A stretch of 64,000 nt of DNA from Parasediminibacterium sp046546515 (GTDB lineage: Bacteria; Bacteroidota; Bacteroidia; Chitinophagales; Chitinophagaceae): contig NZ_JBKHKJ010000009.1 of NCBI RefSeq assembly GCF_046546515.1, positions 1-64,000 of the forward strand. The letters run 5' to 3'. How positions within the stretch are numbered: position 1 is the first letter of the stretch; each line of letters starts with the position of its first letter. The translations under genes and the position numbers were made by a program. Below the pieces are notes generated by a model. It searched no databases. It saw nothing but the letters and a program-made list of their open reading frames with translations, and was not told the DNA's origin. Positions 33,024-41,764 of the stretch are shown one piece after another.

Positions 33024-35492
33024 TTACAAACTAGCCCCAATAGGCACTTCTATTTTAAAACTAATGTTCCTGCCCAAGTTGTAAATGCCATCCACGCCTG
33101 TTTTTGGGTTGGGGTACGATGTAAAGTATTTCAAGCGGCTAAGGTGGTCTTGATAGGCCACGTCAAACAGGTTGTTTCCCATTATGTACACGCTGAACAA
33201 TGGTTTGTTTTGCTTGCTAGTAAAAGTACCGCCCAAGCCGGCATTAAACAGTGTATAGCCTGGTGTAGGCGTTTCTGTATTATAAGCCAAGTATGCCCTG
33301 TTTTGCGCAGCATAAAACTCGCCTTGCACTTTTACAAACCCTTTGATGACGTGGGCATTCTTGATTGCAAAATCTAAACGTAGTTCAGAAATGCCATGTG
33401 TTGGGGGTATAAATGGCAGGTACTTGGCACTGTCGGTTACACGTTTACCCGCTACGCCTTTGTTTTGGCCATACACCAGCGATATGCTGTTTTCAAAGTG
33501 CAAGGGTTTTAAAGGGTGGAGGTCAAGGCTAAACTCTCCCCCATACAAATGTGCTTTGGCTGCTTGGAACTGGAATGTTTGGTTGCCCGGTACCAATACC
33601 AAATCAGTGCCATCGGGATTGGTTAGTTTTTGGTTATAAATATAATTATTAATCACATTGTTAAACACGTTCAGCGTGGCAATTACATATTGGGCTGAGT
33701 ATAGAAAGCCAATATCTTCCTGAAGGCTAAACTCCGGCTTAAAGTCGGGGTTGCCAATCTGGTAAATATTGGTACCGGGGTGTACGCCATTGGCAGAAAT
33801 TTCTGAAATGTTTGGTGCCCGGAAGCCACGGCCAATATTGGCTTTCATGGAAAATTTGTCAGAGAAATTGTAAGTAGCCCCTACGCTGCCCGAAAAACCA
33901 GAAAACGTTTTGCTGAAATTGGAGAAAGGCTTGCTTGCACCCACTGTGTCTGCACCATATACCGGCATGTCAAAACCTGTAACAGGGTTGGGCTTGGTAT
34001 ATAACTCATCGTTTTTAAACGACCTTGTGTCGAACCTTACCCCCCCGGCAATGTCCAGTTTCCCATAAGTTTTCTTGGCCGTTACAAAAGGTCCAATATC
34101 GAATTGATGGTAATCGGGAATAATAAATTCCGTACCATTGGTAACTTTGTTTTGTTGGTACATACCATTGATACCTGCGGTAATGTCCCAGTTGTTAAAC
34201 TCACGAAAAGAGTATTTAATATCATAAGTAAAGGAACTAAGCTGCAAGTACAAACCCGGTATGGTGTACAAAACCGGATGGCTATACTCCCTTCGAGTAC
34301 TGTTTTGGTAGCCAAAGTTCACAGCTAGGTGGTTGCTGTTGCCCACTATAAAGTTGTTGCTCCAATACATCCTATAGTGCTGCACGTGCTGGTGCAGTTT
34401 TTCTATTTTATAGCAGCCAAGGTCTGCGTCCGATACTATTTCCCTGACTGTGTCTGCTTCATTTATTTGTCTAGTAAATTTGTGCGTGGCACTATCCCTG
34501 CTGCCATCGGGTATTTCCTGCAAATCATCGTATAAGAGGAAGTTGATGTGCGAATAGCCCCATTTTCGGTGTATGCCTACCGATGCTGCAGCATCGGTTT
34601 CCTTAAACGCAGTACCAAACACCCTTCCATCGTATTTGTTTTGGTAGTTGGTTGCTTCCTTGTGCGAAAACCTGCCTAGCCATTCTATACCATTTTTAGA
34701 GCCACTCAGCATGGCAGAGCCGCCTAAGTATTTGTTGTTGGTTTGGTAGTCCATCACCACGTCACCAATAATCTTGCCTTCGGGGGCGGGCTGCGTGGGT
34801 ATAATGTTTACTACGCCCGCCAAGGCATCAGAACCATAGCTTAAACTCGCTGGCCCTTTGATGATTTCTATTTTGTCGATGCTGTATTGGTCCACTTCTA
34901 TGCCATGCTCATCGCCCCACTGCTGGTCTTCCTGCCTGATGCCATCATACAGGGTAAGGATGCGGTTGTAGCCCAACCCACGGATAAATGGCTTAGATAC
35001 ATTTGGCCCAGTGGTTACTGCCCTCACGCCAGGTATTTTGGCAATAGCGTCAATGGCGTTTGTGGAAAGGTTGGTCGTTAGGTAATCATGGCTTACTGAA
35101 ACAATGGGTACAGGGTTTCTTTTAATAAGCGTGGCTTTAGAAACGCCTGTTACTACTACTTCGCCAGTCTCGGCATAGCTTTCTGTTAATTGAAAGTTGA
35201 ATTTGGTATCTGCACTAAAAGCAATAGTTTGCGAAACCGATTTGTAGCCAATCAGCTTCACTTCTACCAAATACTTGCCACCTGGCAGGTTGGCAAACTG
35301 GAAATTGCCGCTTGCCGTGCTGGATGCGCCTAGCTTCAAGTCTAGGATATACACGGTTGCGCCTTCCAGCGGCTTGTTGTGGCTATCTGTTATTTTGCCA
35401 GAAAAGGATGCTTTTGGCTTCCCATTCTGTGCAAAAACAATGGTGATGCAACTTGCTACTAATAATAAAAAAGTGTAAATGTTTTTTTTCAT
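33024..35492 (-). CDS. TonB-dependent outer-membrane receptor
   Basis: Outer-membrane beta-barrel receptor of 822 aa for energised uptake of a metal complex or organic ligand. The start at 35492 gives a clean signal peptide (MKKNIYTFLLLVASCITIVFAQ); an upstream frame adds 19 unlikely residues. A carboxypeptidase-regulatory-like domain (about 30-110) precedes the plug domain (VPIVSVSHDYL, IKGPASLSYGSDALAGVVNII) and the barrel, which ends with a final phenylalanine-rich strand. ANIGRGFRAPNISEISANG is the conserved mid-barrel TonB-receptor motif. No SusD partner is adjacent. A palindrome (35505-35524) overlaps its promoter region. Confidence 0.93.
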   Translation of the reverse strand: MKKNIYTFLLLVASCITIVFAQNGKPKASFSGKITDSHNKPLEGATVYILDLKLGASSTASGNFQFANLPGGKYLVEVKLIGYKSVSQTIAFSADTKFNFQLTESYAETGEVVVTGVSKATLIKRNPVPIVSVSHDYLTTNLSTNAIDAIAKIPGVRAVTTGPNVSKPFIRGLGYNRILTLYDGIRQEDQQWGDEHGIEVDQYSIDKIEIIKGPASLSYGSDALAGVVNIIPTQPAPEGKIIGDVVMDYQTNNKYLGGSAMLSGSKNGIEWLGRFSHKEATNYQNKYDGRVFGTAFKETDAAASVGIHRKWGYSHINFLLYDDLQEIPDGSRDSATHKFTRQINEADTVREIVSDADLGCYKIEKLHQHVQHYRMYWSNNFIVGNSNHLAVNFGYQNSTRREYSHPVLYTIPGLYLQLSSFTYDIKYSFREFNNWDITAGINGMYQQNKVTNGTEFIIPDYHQFDIGPFVTAKKTYGKLDIAGGVRFDTRSFKNDELYTKPNPVTGFDMPVYGADTVGASKPFSNFSKTFSGFSGSVGATYNFSDKFSMKANIGRGFRAPNISEISANGVHPGTNIYQIGNPDFKPEFSLQEDIGFLYSAQYVIATLNVFNNVINNYIYNQKLTNPDGTDLVLVPGNQTFQFQAAKAHLYGGEFSLDLHPLKPLHFENSISLVYGQNKGVAGKRVTDSAKYLPFIPPTHGISELRLDFAIKNAHVIKGFVKVQGEFYAAQNRAYLAYNTETPTPGYTLFNAGLGGTFTSKQNKPLFSVYIMGNNLFDVAYQDHLSRLKYFTSYPNPKTGVDGIYNLGRNISFKIEVPIGASL

Positions 35493-35504
35493 GTTCAAAA
35501 TATG

Positions 35505-35524
35505 ATACATTGTTGCAAATGTAT
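35505..35524. promoter_or_regulatory. Palindrome upstream of TonB receptor
   Basis: ATACATT and AATGTAT flank GTTGCA. A second GTTGTTGCAAAA word follows about 30 bases further upstream. The position, 13 bases before the receptor ATG, fits an operator, for instance of a Fur/Zur-type metal repressor, but the regulator is unknown. Confidence 0.45.
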
Positions 35525-35698
35525 TGCGCGTTGTTTTAAAAAAATACAACGTTGTTGCAAAAATTTATTTAAAATATTGTTTTGCTACAAAGGCATTTAT
35601 ACCAGAGACACGAAAAAATAGTTTAATTTAAATGAGCGATTAATAAACTATTGTTATTTTTAGTTTTTCTTACAAGAAGTCATTGTTAAACAAACAAC

Positions 35699-36547
35699 AT
35701 GCCTGTACAATTAATTGCCGATAGTGGCGCCACGAAATGCCAATGGTGCCTGCTAAGTAACGGCAAAAAGAAAATAATACTTACACAAGGTATCAGCCCT
35801 TATTTCTTGACCCGAGACCAGATTGTAACGTTGTTGCAGCAAGAACTGATGCCCGATTTGAAAAATGCGGATATTGATACCCTTCATTTTTATGGCACTG
35901 GGCTTACCAACCCTGCCAACGTAAAAATTGTGAGGATAGCTTTGAAAGAATTGTTCCCTAATACAGAAATAGTGCTGAACGATGACTTGCTGGGCGCAGC
36001 CCGTGCATTGTGCGGCAAAAAGGAAGGCATTGCCTGCATATTGGGTACGGGGTCTAATTCATGCTACTATGATGGTGAAAAAATCCTGAAAAATAGCCCT
36101 GCCCTTGGTTATGTTTTGGGCGATGAAGGCAGTGGGGCATACTTGGGCAAAAAAGTAATACAGTATTACCTCTACGGCACATTTGACGAGGATTTGGCAC
36201 ATAGGTTCAACAAGCAATTTGGTGTAAGCAAAGACGATATTTTAACCCGTGTGTATAAGCAGCCCTTGGCAAACCGATATTTGGCCAGCTATGCTATTTT
36301 CCTCGCAGAAAACAGGGGGCATTACATGATAGAGAATATTATAGAGGACGGACTAAATGATTTCTTTTTCAACCATTTGTACAAATACGCCCAAAGCTGG
36401 ACATTGCCCATCAATTTCACAGGCAGCATTGCTTATGGCTTTAAAGACGTGTTGCAAGAATTGTGCGATACCTACGAATTGGAACTGGGCAACGTATTCA
36501 AAAGCCCGATGGATGGCTTGGTTGATTTCCACACGCAAACTGCATAG
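35699..36547 (+). CDS. BadF/BadG-family sugar kinase, MurK-like
   Basis: ATPase-fold kinase of 282 aa. LIADSGATKCQWCLL is the phosphate-1 motif, YGTGL and LNDDLLGAARALCG follow, and ACILGTGSNSCYYDG (phosphate-2) with GYVLGDEGSGAYLGKK is typical of N-acetylhexosamine kinases. The next gene is murQ, so phosphorylation of N-acetylmuramic acid (or GlcNAc) during cell-wall recycling, as by MurK of Tannerella, is the most likely role. Substrate choice cannot be read from the sequence. Confidence 0.75.
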   Translation: MPVQLIADSGATKCQWCLLSNGKKKIILTQGISPYFLTRDQIVTLLQQELMPDLKNADIDTLHFYGTGLTNPANVKIVRIALKELFPNTEIVLNDDLLGAARALCGKKEGIACILGTGSNSCYYDGEKILKNSPALGYVLGDEGSGAYLGKKVIQYYLYGTFDEDLAHRFNKQFGVSKDDILTRVYKQPLANRYLASYAIFLAENRGHYMIENIIEDGLNDFFFNHLYKYAQSWTLPINFTGSIAYGFKDVLQELCDTYELELGNVFKSPMDGLVDFHTQTA

Positions 36548-36554
36548 TTTCAGC

Positions 36555-36685
36555 TAGCCACGAAGTCTCGAAGACACGAAGAAGCACAAAGAAAAAGAAA
36601 ACAAGGTTATCAGGTAACCAAAAGGTTTTACTTATTTTCTTCTTTCCTTCGTGCCACTTTGAGTCTTCGTGTCTTTGTGGCGAGA
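36555..36685. repeat. Dispersed long-hairpin repeat, copy 6
   Basis: Left arm gccacgaagtctcgaagac continues as acgaagaagcacaaag; right arm gtgccactttgagtcttcg continues as tgtctttgtggc. It separates the kinase from murQ and explains why a murQ frame extending to 36694 is not coding. Confidence 0.8.
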
Positions 36686-36720
36686 AAAATTTAGTGCCTT
36701 CGCGGCAAAAAAAAAGCTAC

Positions 36721-37539
36721 ATGGATAATTTTATTAAGGTTACGGAGCAGGCATCTTTATACAACCATTTGGAAAAAATGACGGCATCTGAAATCCTATA
36801 CCATATTAACCAGGAAGACCAGAAAGTAGCCACAGCCGTATCGCTCGCCCTGCCTCAAATAGAAAAACTAGCCATTGCCGTGGCCAATAGCTTAAAAACG
36901 GGCGGGCGTTTGTTTTATATAGGTGCTGGCACCAGCGGCAGGCTAGGTATTGTGGATGCAAGCGAATGCCCACCAACATTTGGTATTCCTCAAGGGCAGG
37001 TAATAGGCATTATTGCCGGGGGCGAAAAAGCCATGCGGCAAGCCGTAGAGTTTTCTGAGGACGATAAGGAACAAGGGTTTAAAGACCTGCAAGCCTATGC
37101 AGTTAATGAAAAAGACATTGTAATTGGCTTAACTGCTAGTGGCACAGCACCATACATTTTAGGTGCCTTGGCAGAATGCAATAGTAAAGGCATTGCTACT
37201 GGCAGCATTTGTTGCAACCCTAATAGCCCTGTTAGCTCAATAGCTTTATACCCAGTAGAAGTAATAGTAGGCCCTGAATTTGTTTCAGGCAGCACCCGTA
37301 TGAAAAGCGGCACAGCACAGAAAATGGTGCTGAACATGATTTCCACCACCGCCATGATTTTACTAGGCAATGTAGAGGGTAACCGCATGGTTAATATGCA
37401 AATAAGCAATGAAAAACTGCTCAACCGTGGGGTAAGCATGATAGTGGAAGCACTGGATATAAACGATTATGAAAAAGCAAAAGGCTTGCTAGAGCAATAT
37501 GGCAGCGTGAAAAAAGTATTGGAAGAAACCTTAAAATAA
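36721..37539 (+). CDS. murQ: N-acetylmuramic acid 6-phosphate etherase
   Basis: Cleaves the lactyl ether of MurNAc-6-phosphate to give GlcNAc-6-phosphate and D-lactate in peptidoglycan recycling. The SIS-domain blocks RLFYIGAGTSGRLGIVDASECPPTFG and GLTASGTAPYILGAL are diagnostic, and AGGEKAMRQAVEFSEDD holds the catalytic Glu region. The start at ATG 36721 gives 272 aa, the normal length; upstream codons lie in a hairpin repeat. Paired with the MurK-like kinase. Confidence 0.95.
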   Translation: MDNFIKVTEQASLYNHLEKMTASEILYHINQEDQKVATAVSLALPQIEKLAIAVANSLKTGGRLFYIGAGTSGRLGIVDASECPPTFGIPQGQVIGIIAGGEKAMRQAVEFSEDDKEQGFKDLQAYAVNEKDIVIGLTASGTAPYILGALAECNSKGIATGSICCNPNSPVSSIALYPVEVIVGPEFVSGSTRMKSGTAQKMVLNMISTTAMILLGNVEGNRMVNMQISNEKLLNRGVSMIVEALDINDYEKAKGLLEQYGSVKKVLEETLK

Positions 37540-37567
37540 ATATTCCGAATTGGGAACTATTGTTTAA

Positions 37568-37615
37568 TTTGGTACTCATGCTGAATATGATAAAATTGAT
37601 GCTACAAAAATTTGA
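37568..37615 (+). pseudogene. higB: C-terminal relic of a second higB
   Basis: After a TAA the frame reads FGTHAEYDKIDATKI and stops at TGA, exactly the C-terminus of HigB-type toxins (compare FGTHKEYDKINAETI in the relic at 31115). Nothing of the rest of the gene remains between here and murQ. The antitoxin stub follows directly. Confidence 0.75.
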
Positions 37616-37806
37616 ATATGACAATAAAATCCATTAAAACAGAAAATGATTACCAACTGGCAATAGCTAGGCTAGAATTAATATTTGATGCAACAATTGG
37701 CTCTGCGGAAGGCGATGAATTGGAGATATTAGGTATTTTAATTGACAACTACGAAAAGGAGCATTTCCACATTGAAATCCCTACGGCATTTAGTACCATT
37801 AGCTAA
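37612..37806 (+). pseudogene. higA: Truncated HigA-type antitoxin (no HTH)
   Basis: 64 aa frame (IKSIKTENDYQLAIARLELIF, AEGDELEILGILIDNYEKEHF) matching the N-terminal half of HigA, like the intact antitoxin at 30762. It ends before the helix-turn-helix. Together with the HigB tail just upstream it is the remains of a second higBA module. Confidence 0.7.
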
Positions 37807-37910
37807 AATTTATACGCCTACCATCACTTTCGTTGTTTTTTAAACCAATAAATCACGACTTTTGTAATTGATTGGGTGAAGGAATTTATAGCTCCAATCA
37901 TTTACAAGCC

Positions 37911-38477
37911 ATGCATTATTTAGAGCCTCATTTCAATTGGCGGTATATGTACAATGCCGAGGAAGACAAAAAGTCTCCTTTTTATGGTGTTGTGCATAGT
38001 GAGTTTCAGTTTACCTCTACTGTTTACAATTATTATATACATCCCCAATGGGAAGACTTTGGCAGCAACACCCTTTACCTCAAAATCATTTATGTTGACT
38101 ATGAACTAAACTTTGCCATTATAGAAATGATTGGCGAATGGAACGATGCCATTGAAAACGACATCATGACCCTGAAAAGGGATGTGATTGATTTATTGCT
38201 TGGGCAGGGGATTTCCAAATTTATATTGATAACAGAAAATGTCCTTAATTTTCACAGCGGCGACAAAGATTACTACGAAGAATGGTTTGAAAACGTAACA
38301 GACGAAAACGGCTGGATTGTTTCCCTGAATATGCCCGAGCAAACCCAATATGACTTTAGGAAACGCAAACTGAATTACTACATAGAACTAATGGAAATAG
38401 AAGACTGGCGTACCTACAAGCCCTATCATCTCTACAAAAAAATAGACGAGATACAAATGAAAAGGCTGGAGTTTTAG
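37911..38477 (+). CDS. Conserved hypothetical protein
   Basis: Soluble protein of about 188 aa starting MHYLEPHFNWRYMYNAEEDK; a TTG at 37872 would add 13 residues. It is rich in aromatic and acidic residues (VYNYYIHPQWEDFGSNTLYLK, IEMIGEWNDAIENDIMTLKR). No signal peptide or membrane segment. I recall similar proteins as conserved hypotheticals in Bacteroidota but assign no function. Its composition matches the housekeeping neighbours, not the AT-rich accessory genes. Confidence 0.7.
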   Translation: MHYLEPHFNWRYMYNAEEDKKSPFYGVVHSEFQFTSTVYNYYIHPQWEDFGSNTLYLKIIYVDYELNFAIIEMIGEWNDAIENDIMTLKRDVIDLLLGQGISKFILITENVLNFHSGDKDYYEEWFENVTDENGWIVSLNMPEQTQYDFRKRKLNYYIELMEIEDWRTYKPYHLYKKIDEIQMKRLEF

Positions 38478-38513
38478 TTATGAGTTTTGAATTATGAATT
38501 ATAGCTTAACTTT

Positions 38514-39302
38514 CTAAAATGGCAAGTCATCATAATAATTATTAACTTGTTCAACTGGCTTCTTGGGACACTTTGTCCTATAAAAAGAATTTAGGAATAG
38601 TCCAACTGTTGTTACTGTGTTTATTATAAAATACGTGTAAATACTATCGTTGATTAAATAATCGTCATCAGTTTTTCCGTGGAAGTTCGTCTTTTCGCTC
38701 CTTATTTTTTCTATAGCTTGATTAATTGCTAACAGAGAATTACCGATTGTTTTTATTTCTTTTGGATGTTCCTCCCCAATTAATCCGAATTCCTTTAAAA
38801 TAATCAAAGTGAGTTTATAAAGAGTTTCCCCACCGCTCATTTTACTTGAAATTCGCTCGTCTTTTAAAATTTCCTTTATGATGCTTTCAAGTGCAGAGTT
38901 TGCTAGTCCGATGGCTGTACTAGGATCTATCTCAATTTGTTTATATGCTTTTGTAAAAGTGTCATAAGCAGTTTTATAGTCTGATTTTAACTCGTTCTTA
39001 AAAGTAGGAATTGAAGGGATAAAGTCCGGAGTATCAACGCCTAAATCAATAGCAATTTTTAGCAAATCTTCCCCTGTCATAGAATGAAGCGTTGCTGTCA
39101 AGTCTATGTCTTTGTTTGGTTTTTCAACAATATTGAAATTCTCCCAATAATTATCATTAAAATCTTTGGATTCGAGATTGTCCTTATGCCATTTATTTAT
39201 ATAAAGACGAACCAGTTTATACGATTTGTATTCTTCCCAAATTGCTTTCTCAACTGAAGTTACAAGCTGCATTTGGTATCTTGGTGAAACTAAATCATCC
39301 AT
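38514..39302 (-). CDS. Abi_C/HEPN-like abortive-infection protein
   Basis: 262 aa protein whose C-terminal half resembles the Abi_C (abortive infection C-terminal) domain: LANSALESIIKEILKDERIS (about 130-149), LYKLTLIILKEFGL, and IEKIRSEKTNFHGK (about 198-211). The last block holds an R-x6-H pattern of the kind found in HEPN ribonucleases. Such proteins are thought to stop phage growth by RNA cleavage. The gene is AT-rich, stands alone, and is followed on its upstream side by a nested inverted-repeat element. The N-terminal half is not recognised. Confidence 0.6.
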   Translation of the reverse strand: MDDLVSPRYQMQLVTSVEKAIWEEYKSYKLVRLYINKWHKDNLESKDFNDNYWENFNIVEKPNKDIDLTATLHSMTGEDLLKIAIDLGVDTPDFIPSIPTFKNELKSDYKTAYDTFTKAYKQIEIDPSTAIGLANSALESIIKEILKDERISSKMSGGETLYKLTLIILKEFGLIGEEHPKEIKTIGNSLLAINQAIEKIRSEKTNFHGKTDDDYLINDSIYTYFIINTVTTVGLFLNSFYRTKCPKKPVEQVNNYYDDLPF

Positions 39303-39380
39303 TTTCCCTTTTCTAACTTTTAATAATTGAACTATACTATTCTGAAAGCAATTTTTAACTCATAATTTATAATTCATAAC

Positions 39381-39622
39381 GGCTTTGTTTCGTGAATATA
39401 TCAAATATTTAGAAGTATAAATTGAAAAATATTCAATAATTTTATATTTACTTTGAATATTTTCAAATTCATTCGTCATTTGATGAGAAAATCGACTTCC
39501 TTTTTTTCATTTTTTACTGCTAATCCAATAATTTGCATTAGCAGTAAAAAATATATTGTTGATTATCAACGATTTAGCCATTTGGATATTTTATTTTTTG
39601 TTTTTATTCACGAAACAAAGCC
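39381..39622. repeat. Nested inverted-repeat element
   Basis: Perfect 18-base outer arms GGCTTTGTTTCGTGAATA (39381-39398) and its complement (39605-39622) enclose a second perfect hairpin with 15-base arms TTTTTTACTGCTAAT (39510-39524, 39537-39551). The interior is AT-rich and has no convincing gene. It resembles a small MITE or a structured RNA gene and occupies the gap between the Abi-like gene and the dehydrogenase. Confidence 0.75.
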
Positions 39623-39643
39623 ATTCATAACTCATAATTAAAA

Positions 39644-41275
39644 TTACGCTTCCTGCAAAAAAGCATATTTATAATCCGTGGCAGGCACATATACTTCCTT
39701 GATAGTCCTGGAGCTTAACCAGCGGTATAGGTTTAAAATACTGCCCGCCTTGTCGTTGGTGCCGCTGCCCCTTGCACCGCCAAAAGGTTGTTGGCCAACC
39801 ACAGCACCAGTCGGCTTGTCGTTCACATAAAAATTACCAGCCGAGTTGCGAAGCTTGTTAGTAGCCAGTTCCACGGCAAAACGGTCTTGGGCTATCACCG
39901 CACCCGTTAAGGCATACGGCGAAGTGGTATCTACCAAATGCAATGCTTCTTCAAATTGTTCTGCATCATACACATAGATGGTGAGCACTGGGCCAAAAAT
40001 TTCCTCGCACATGGTTTTGTACTTAGGGTTGGTGGTTTCTACCACCGTAGGCTCTATAAAATAACCTATGGATTTATCGTAGTTGCCCCCAACAATGATG
40101 CTAGCATCGGGGCTATTTTTAATGCCATCAATAAAACCTGCAATCTTATCAAAAGCCCTTTCGTCTATCACCGCATTAATGAAATTGGTAAAGTCTTCCG
40201 CCGAACCCATTTTCATGGCAGAAAGGGTAGCTATCAGTTTTTCTTTAATGGCAGCAGCCAAATTGCTTGGTAGATAAGCCCTTGATGCAGCACTGCATTT
40301 TTGCCCTTGGTATTCGAATGCCCCACGGATCAATGCCGTTACTGCCACATCCACATCTGCACTTTTATGTATCATCACAAAATCCTTCCCTCCCGTTTCG
40401 CCCACAATGCGAGGGTAACTTTTGTATTTGCCAATATTCTCACCAATCGTCTTCCACATTGTGTTGAACACGCCCGTGCTACCTGTAAAGTGCACCCCCG
40501 CAAAATCTGGGTGACTAAAGCAAACTTTGCCCAACACAGGGCCATCTACATATATCAGGTTGATAACGCCATCTGGCAAACCCGCTTCTTTCATTACCTG
40601 CATAAAAATATTGGCAGAATATATTTGCGGGTAGGCTGGTTTCCAAACCACCACATTGCCACACATGGCAGCACTTGCGGGCAGGTTGGCACCAATAGCC
40701 GTGAAGTTGAAGGGGCTAACAGCCAGTACAAAACCTTCCAAAGGCCGCCATTCAGAGCGATTGTTCATACCGGGTGAAGAAATAGGCTGGTTCTTGTATA
40801 TTTCGCTAAGAAAATGCACATTAAACCGCAGGAAGTCAATAAGTTCGCAGGCCGCGTCTATTTCTGCTTGATATACATTTTTGCCCTGCCCCAGCATGGT
40901 AGCCGCCACTATATGCGGGCGGTACTTCGTAGCCAACAATTCGGCCGCTTTTAAAAATATATGCGCCTTGTTTTCCCAGCTTACTGCTTCCCAGCTTTCC
41001 TTTGTGGCTAGGGCTGTGTCTATGGCTTGCTGCACATGCTTTTCTTCCCCTTCGTTGAAATAGCCCAACAAAAAATCTTTTTCATAAGGTGGGTGTATGG
41101 CTATTTTCTTGCCTGTGGTTATGGTTTCGTTGCCTATATACATGGGTATGTCCACAGGCGTATTTTTTAGCTCTGCTAATGTCTTTTTCAACAATGGCTT
41201 TTCTGGGCTGCCGGGTGCATATTGCAAAATGGGTTCGTTAGCTGGTATTGGATATACAAAAGTGCCTATTGTCAT
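39644..41275 (-). CDS. pruA: L-glutamate gamma-semialdehyde dehydrogenase
   Basis: Oxidises L-glutamate 5-semialdehyde (pyrroline-5-carboxylate) to glutamate with NAD+, the second step of proline breakdown. At 543 aa it is a stand-alone enzyme without a PutA proline dehydrogenase domain. FTGSTGVFNTMWKTIG, VGETGGKDFVMIHK (catalytic Glu, about 295) and EYQGQKCSAASRAYLP (catalytic Cys, about 329) are the key ALDH blocks; PFGGARGSGTNDKAG is the C-terminal signature of this class. Confidence 0.94.
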   Translation of the reverse strand: MTIGTFVYPIPANEPILQYAPGSPEKPLLKKTLAELKNTPVDIPMYIGNETITTGKKIAIHPPYEKDFLLGYFNEGEEKHVQQAIDTALATKESWEAVSWENKAHIFLKAAELLATKYRPHIVAATMLGQGKNVYQAEIDAACELIDFLRFNVHFLSEIYKNQPISSPGMNNRSEWRPLEGFVLAVSPFNFTAIGANLPASAAMCGNVVVWKPAYPQIYSANIFMQVMKEAGLPDGVINLIYVDGPVLGKVCFSHPDFAGVHFTGSTGVFNTMWKTIGENIGKYKSYPRIVGETGGKDFVMIHKSADVDVAVTALIRGAFEYQGQKCSAASRAYLPSNLAAAIKEKLIATLSAMKMGSAEDFTNFINAVIDERAFDKIAGFIDGIKNSPDASIIVGGNYDKSIGYFIEPTVVETTNPKYKTMCEEIFGPVLTIYVYDAEQFEEALHLVDTTSPYALTGAVIAQDRFAVELATNKLRNSAGNFYVNDKPTGAVVGQQPFGGARGSGTNDKAGSILNLYRWLSSRTIKEVYVPATDYKYAFLQEA

Positions 41276-41364
41276 AAATGGATTGTTTAATATTCGGGGT
41301 GCAAGTTACAGGAAGAGCGTTAATGCTTGCTTTTGTACAAAAATTTTCTAGCAAGTTATGGTAG

Positions 41365-41412
41365 TTATTCGTCAGCAATATGCCTTAAATACTCAAAAGG
41401 CTCTTTATACAT
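41365..41412 (-). pseudogene. Stub of a HEPN (DUF86) toxin gene
   Basis: An ATG overlapping the stop of the nucleotidyltransferase gene opens MYKEPFEYLRHIADE and ends at TAA after 15 codons. This matches the usual N-terminus of DUF86 HEPN proteins (xYLxHIxDE) that follow MNT antitoxins. Nothing further of the domain is found downstream, so the toxin is lost. Confidence 0.6.
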
Positions 41413-41701
41413 ACAATACCTCTTTTAGTATTTTGGGGTCAATATATTTGCTTAAACCGTTTCTAGTTATCACTTCTATCTTTTCATTGTTAAAAATATC
41501 TTCTAAAAAATCATACCCCGCCCTGTAATTATCAAAGTTCTCTTTATCGGGGGCAAAGGTTATCAATAAATCAATATCGCTATTGGCAGATTCCTCGTTC
41601 CTTAAATAGGAACCAAACAACCCAATATCCTCCACGCCCAACTCCAATAATTCAGGCTTGTGCATTTTTAGTATATTGATGATGGAGTCTTTTGTTACCA
41701 T
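41405..41701 (-). CDS. MNT-type nucleotidyltransferase antitoxin
   Basis: Minimal nucleotidyltransferase of 98 aa. IGLFGSYLRNEESANSDIDLLI (about 26-47) contains the GSxxR...SDIDL motif; a later Glu-x-Ile supplies the third acidic position. In HEPN-MNT systems it AMPylates and silences a HEPN RNase. Here the HEPN partner is reduced to a 15-codon stub, so this antitoxin is likely orphaned. Confidence 0.82.
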   Translation of the reverse strand: MVTKDSIINILKMHKPELLELGVEDIGLFGSYLRNEESANSDIDLLITFAPDKENFDNYRAGYDFLEDIFNNEKIEVITRNGLSKYIDPKILKEVLYV

Positions 41702-41764
41702 GTTTAATTTTATAACCCAAAAATAATCTTTTTTCAGGATTGTTGTTTTGTGTTTTATTGCCTC

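Noticed and set aside
39453..39641. 62-codon plus-strand frame
   Set aside because: It lies inside the nested inverted-repeat element and reads through both hairpins; no protein-like features.
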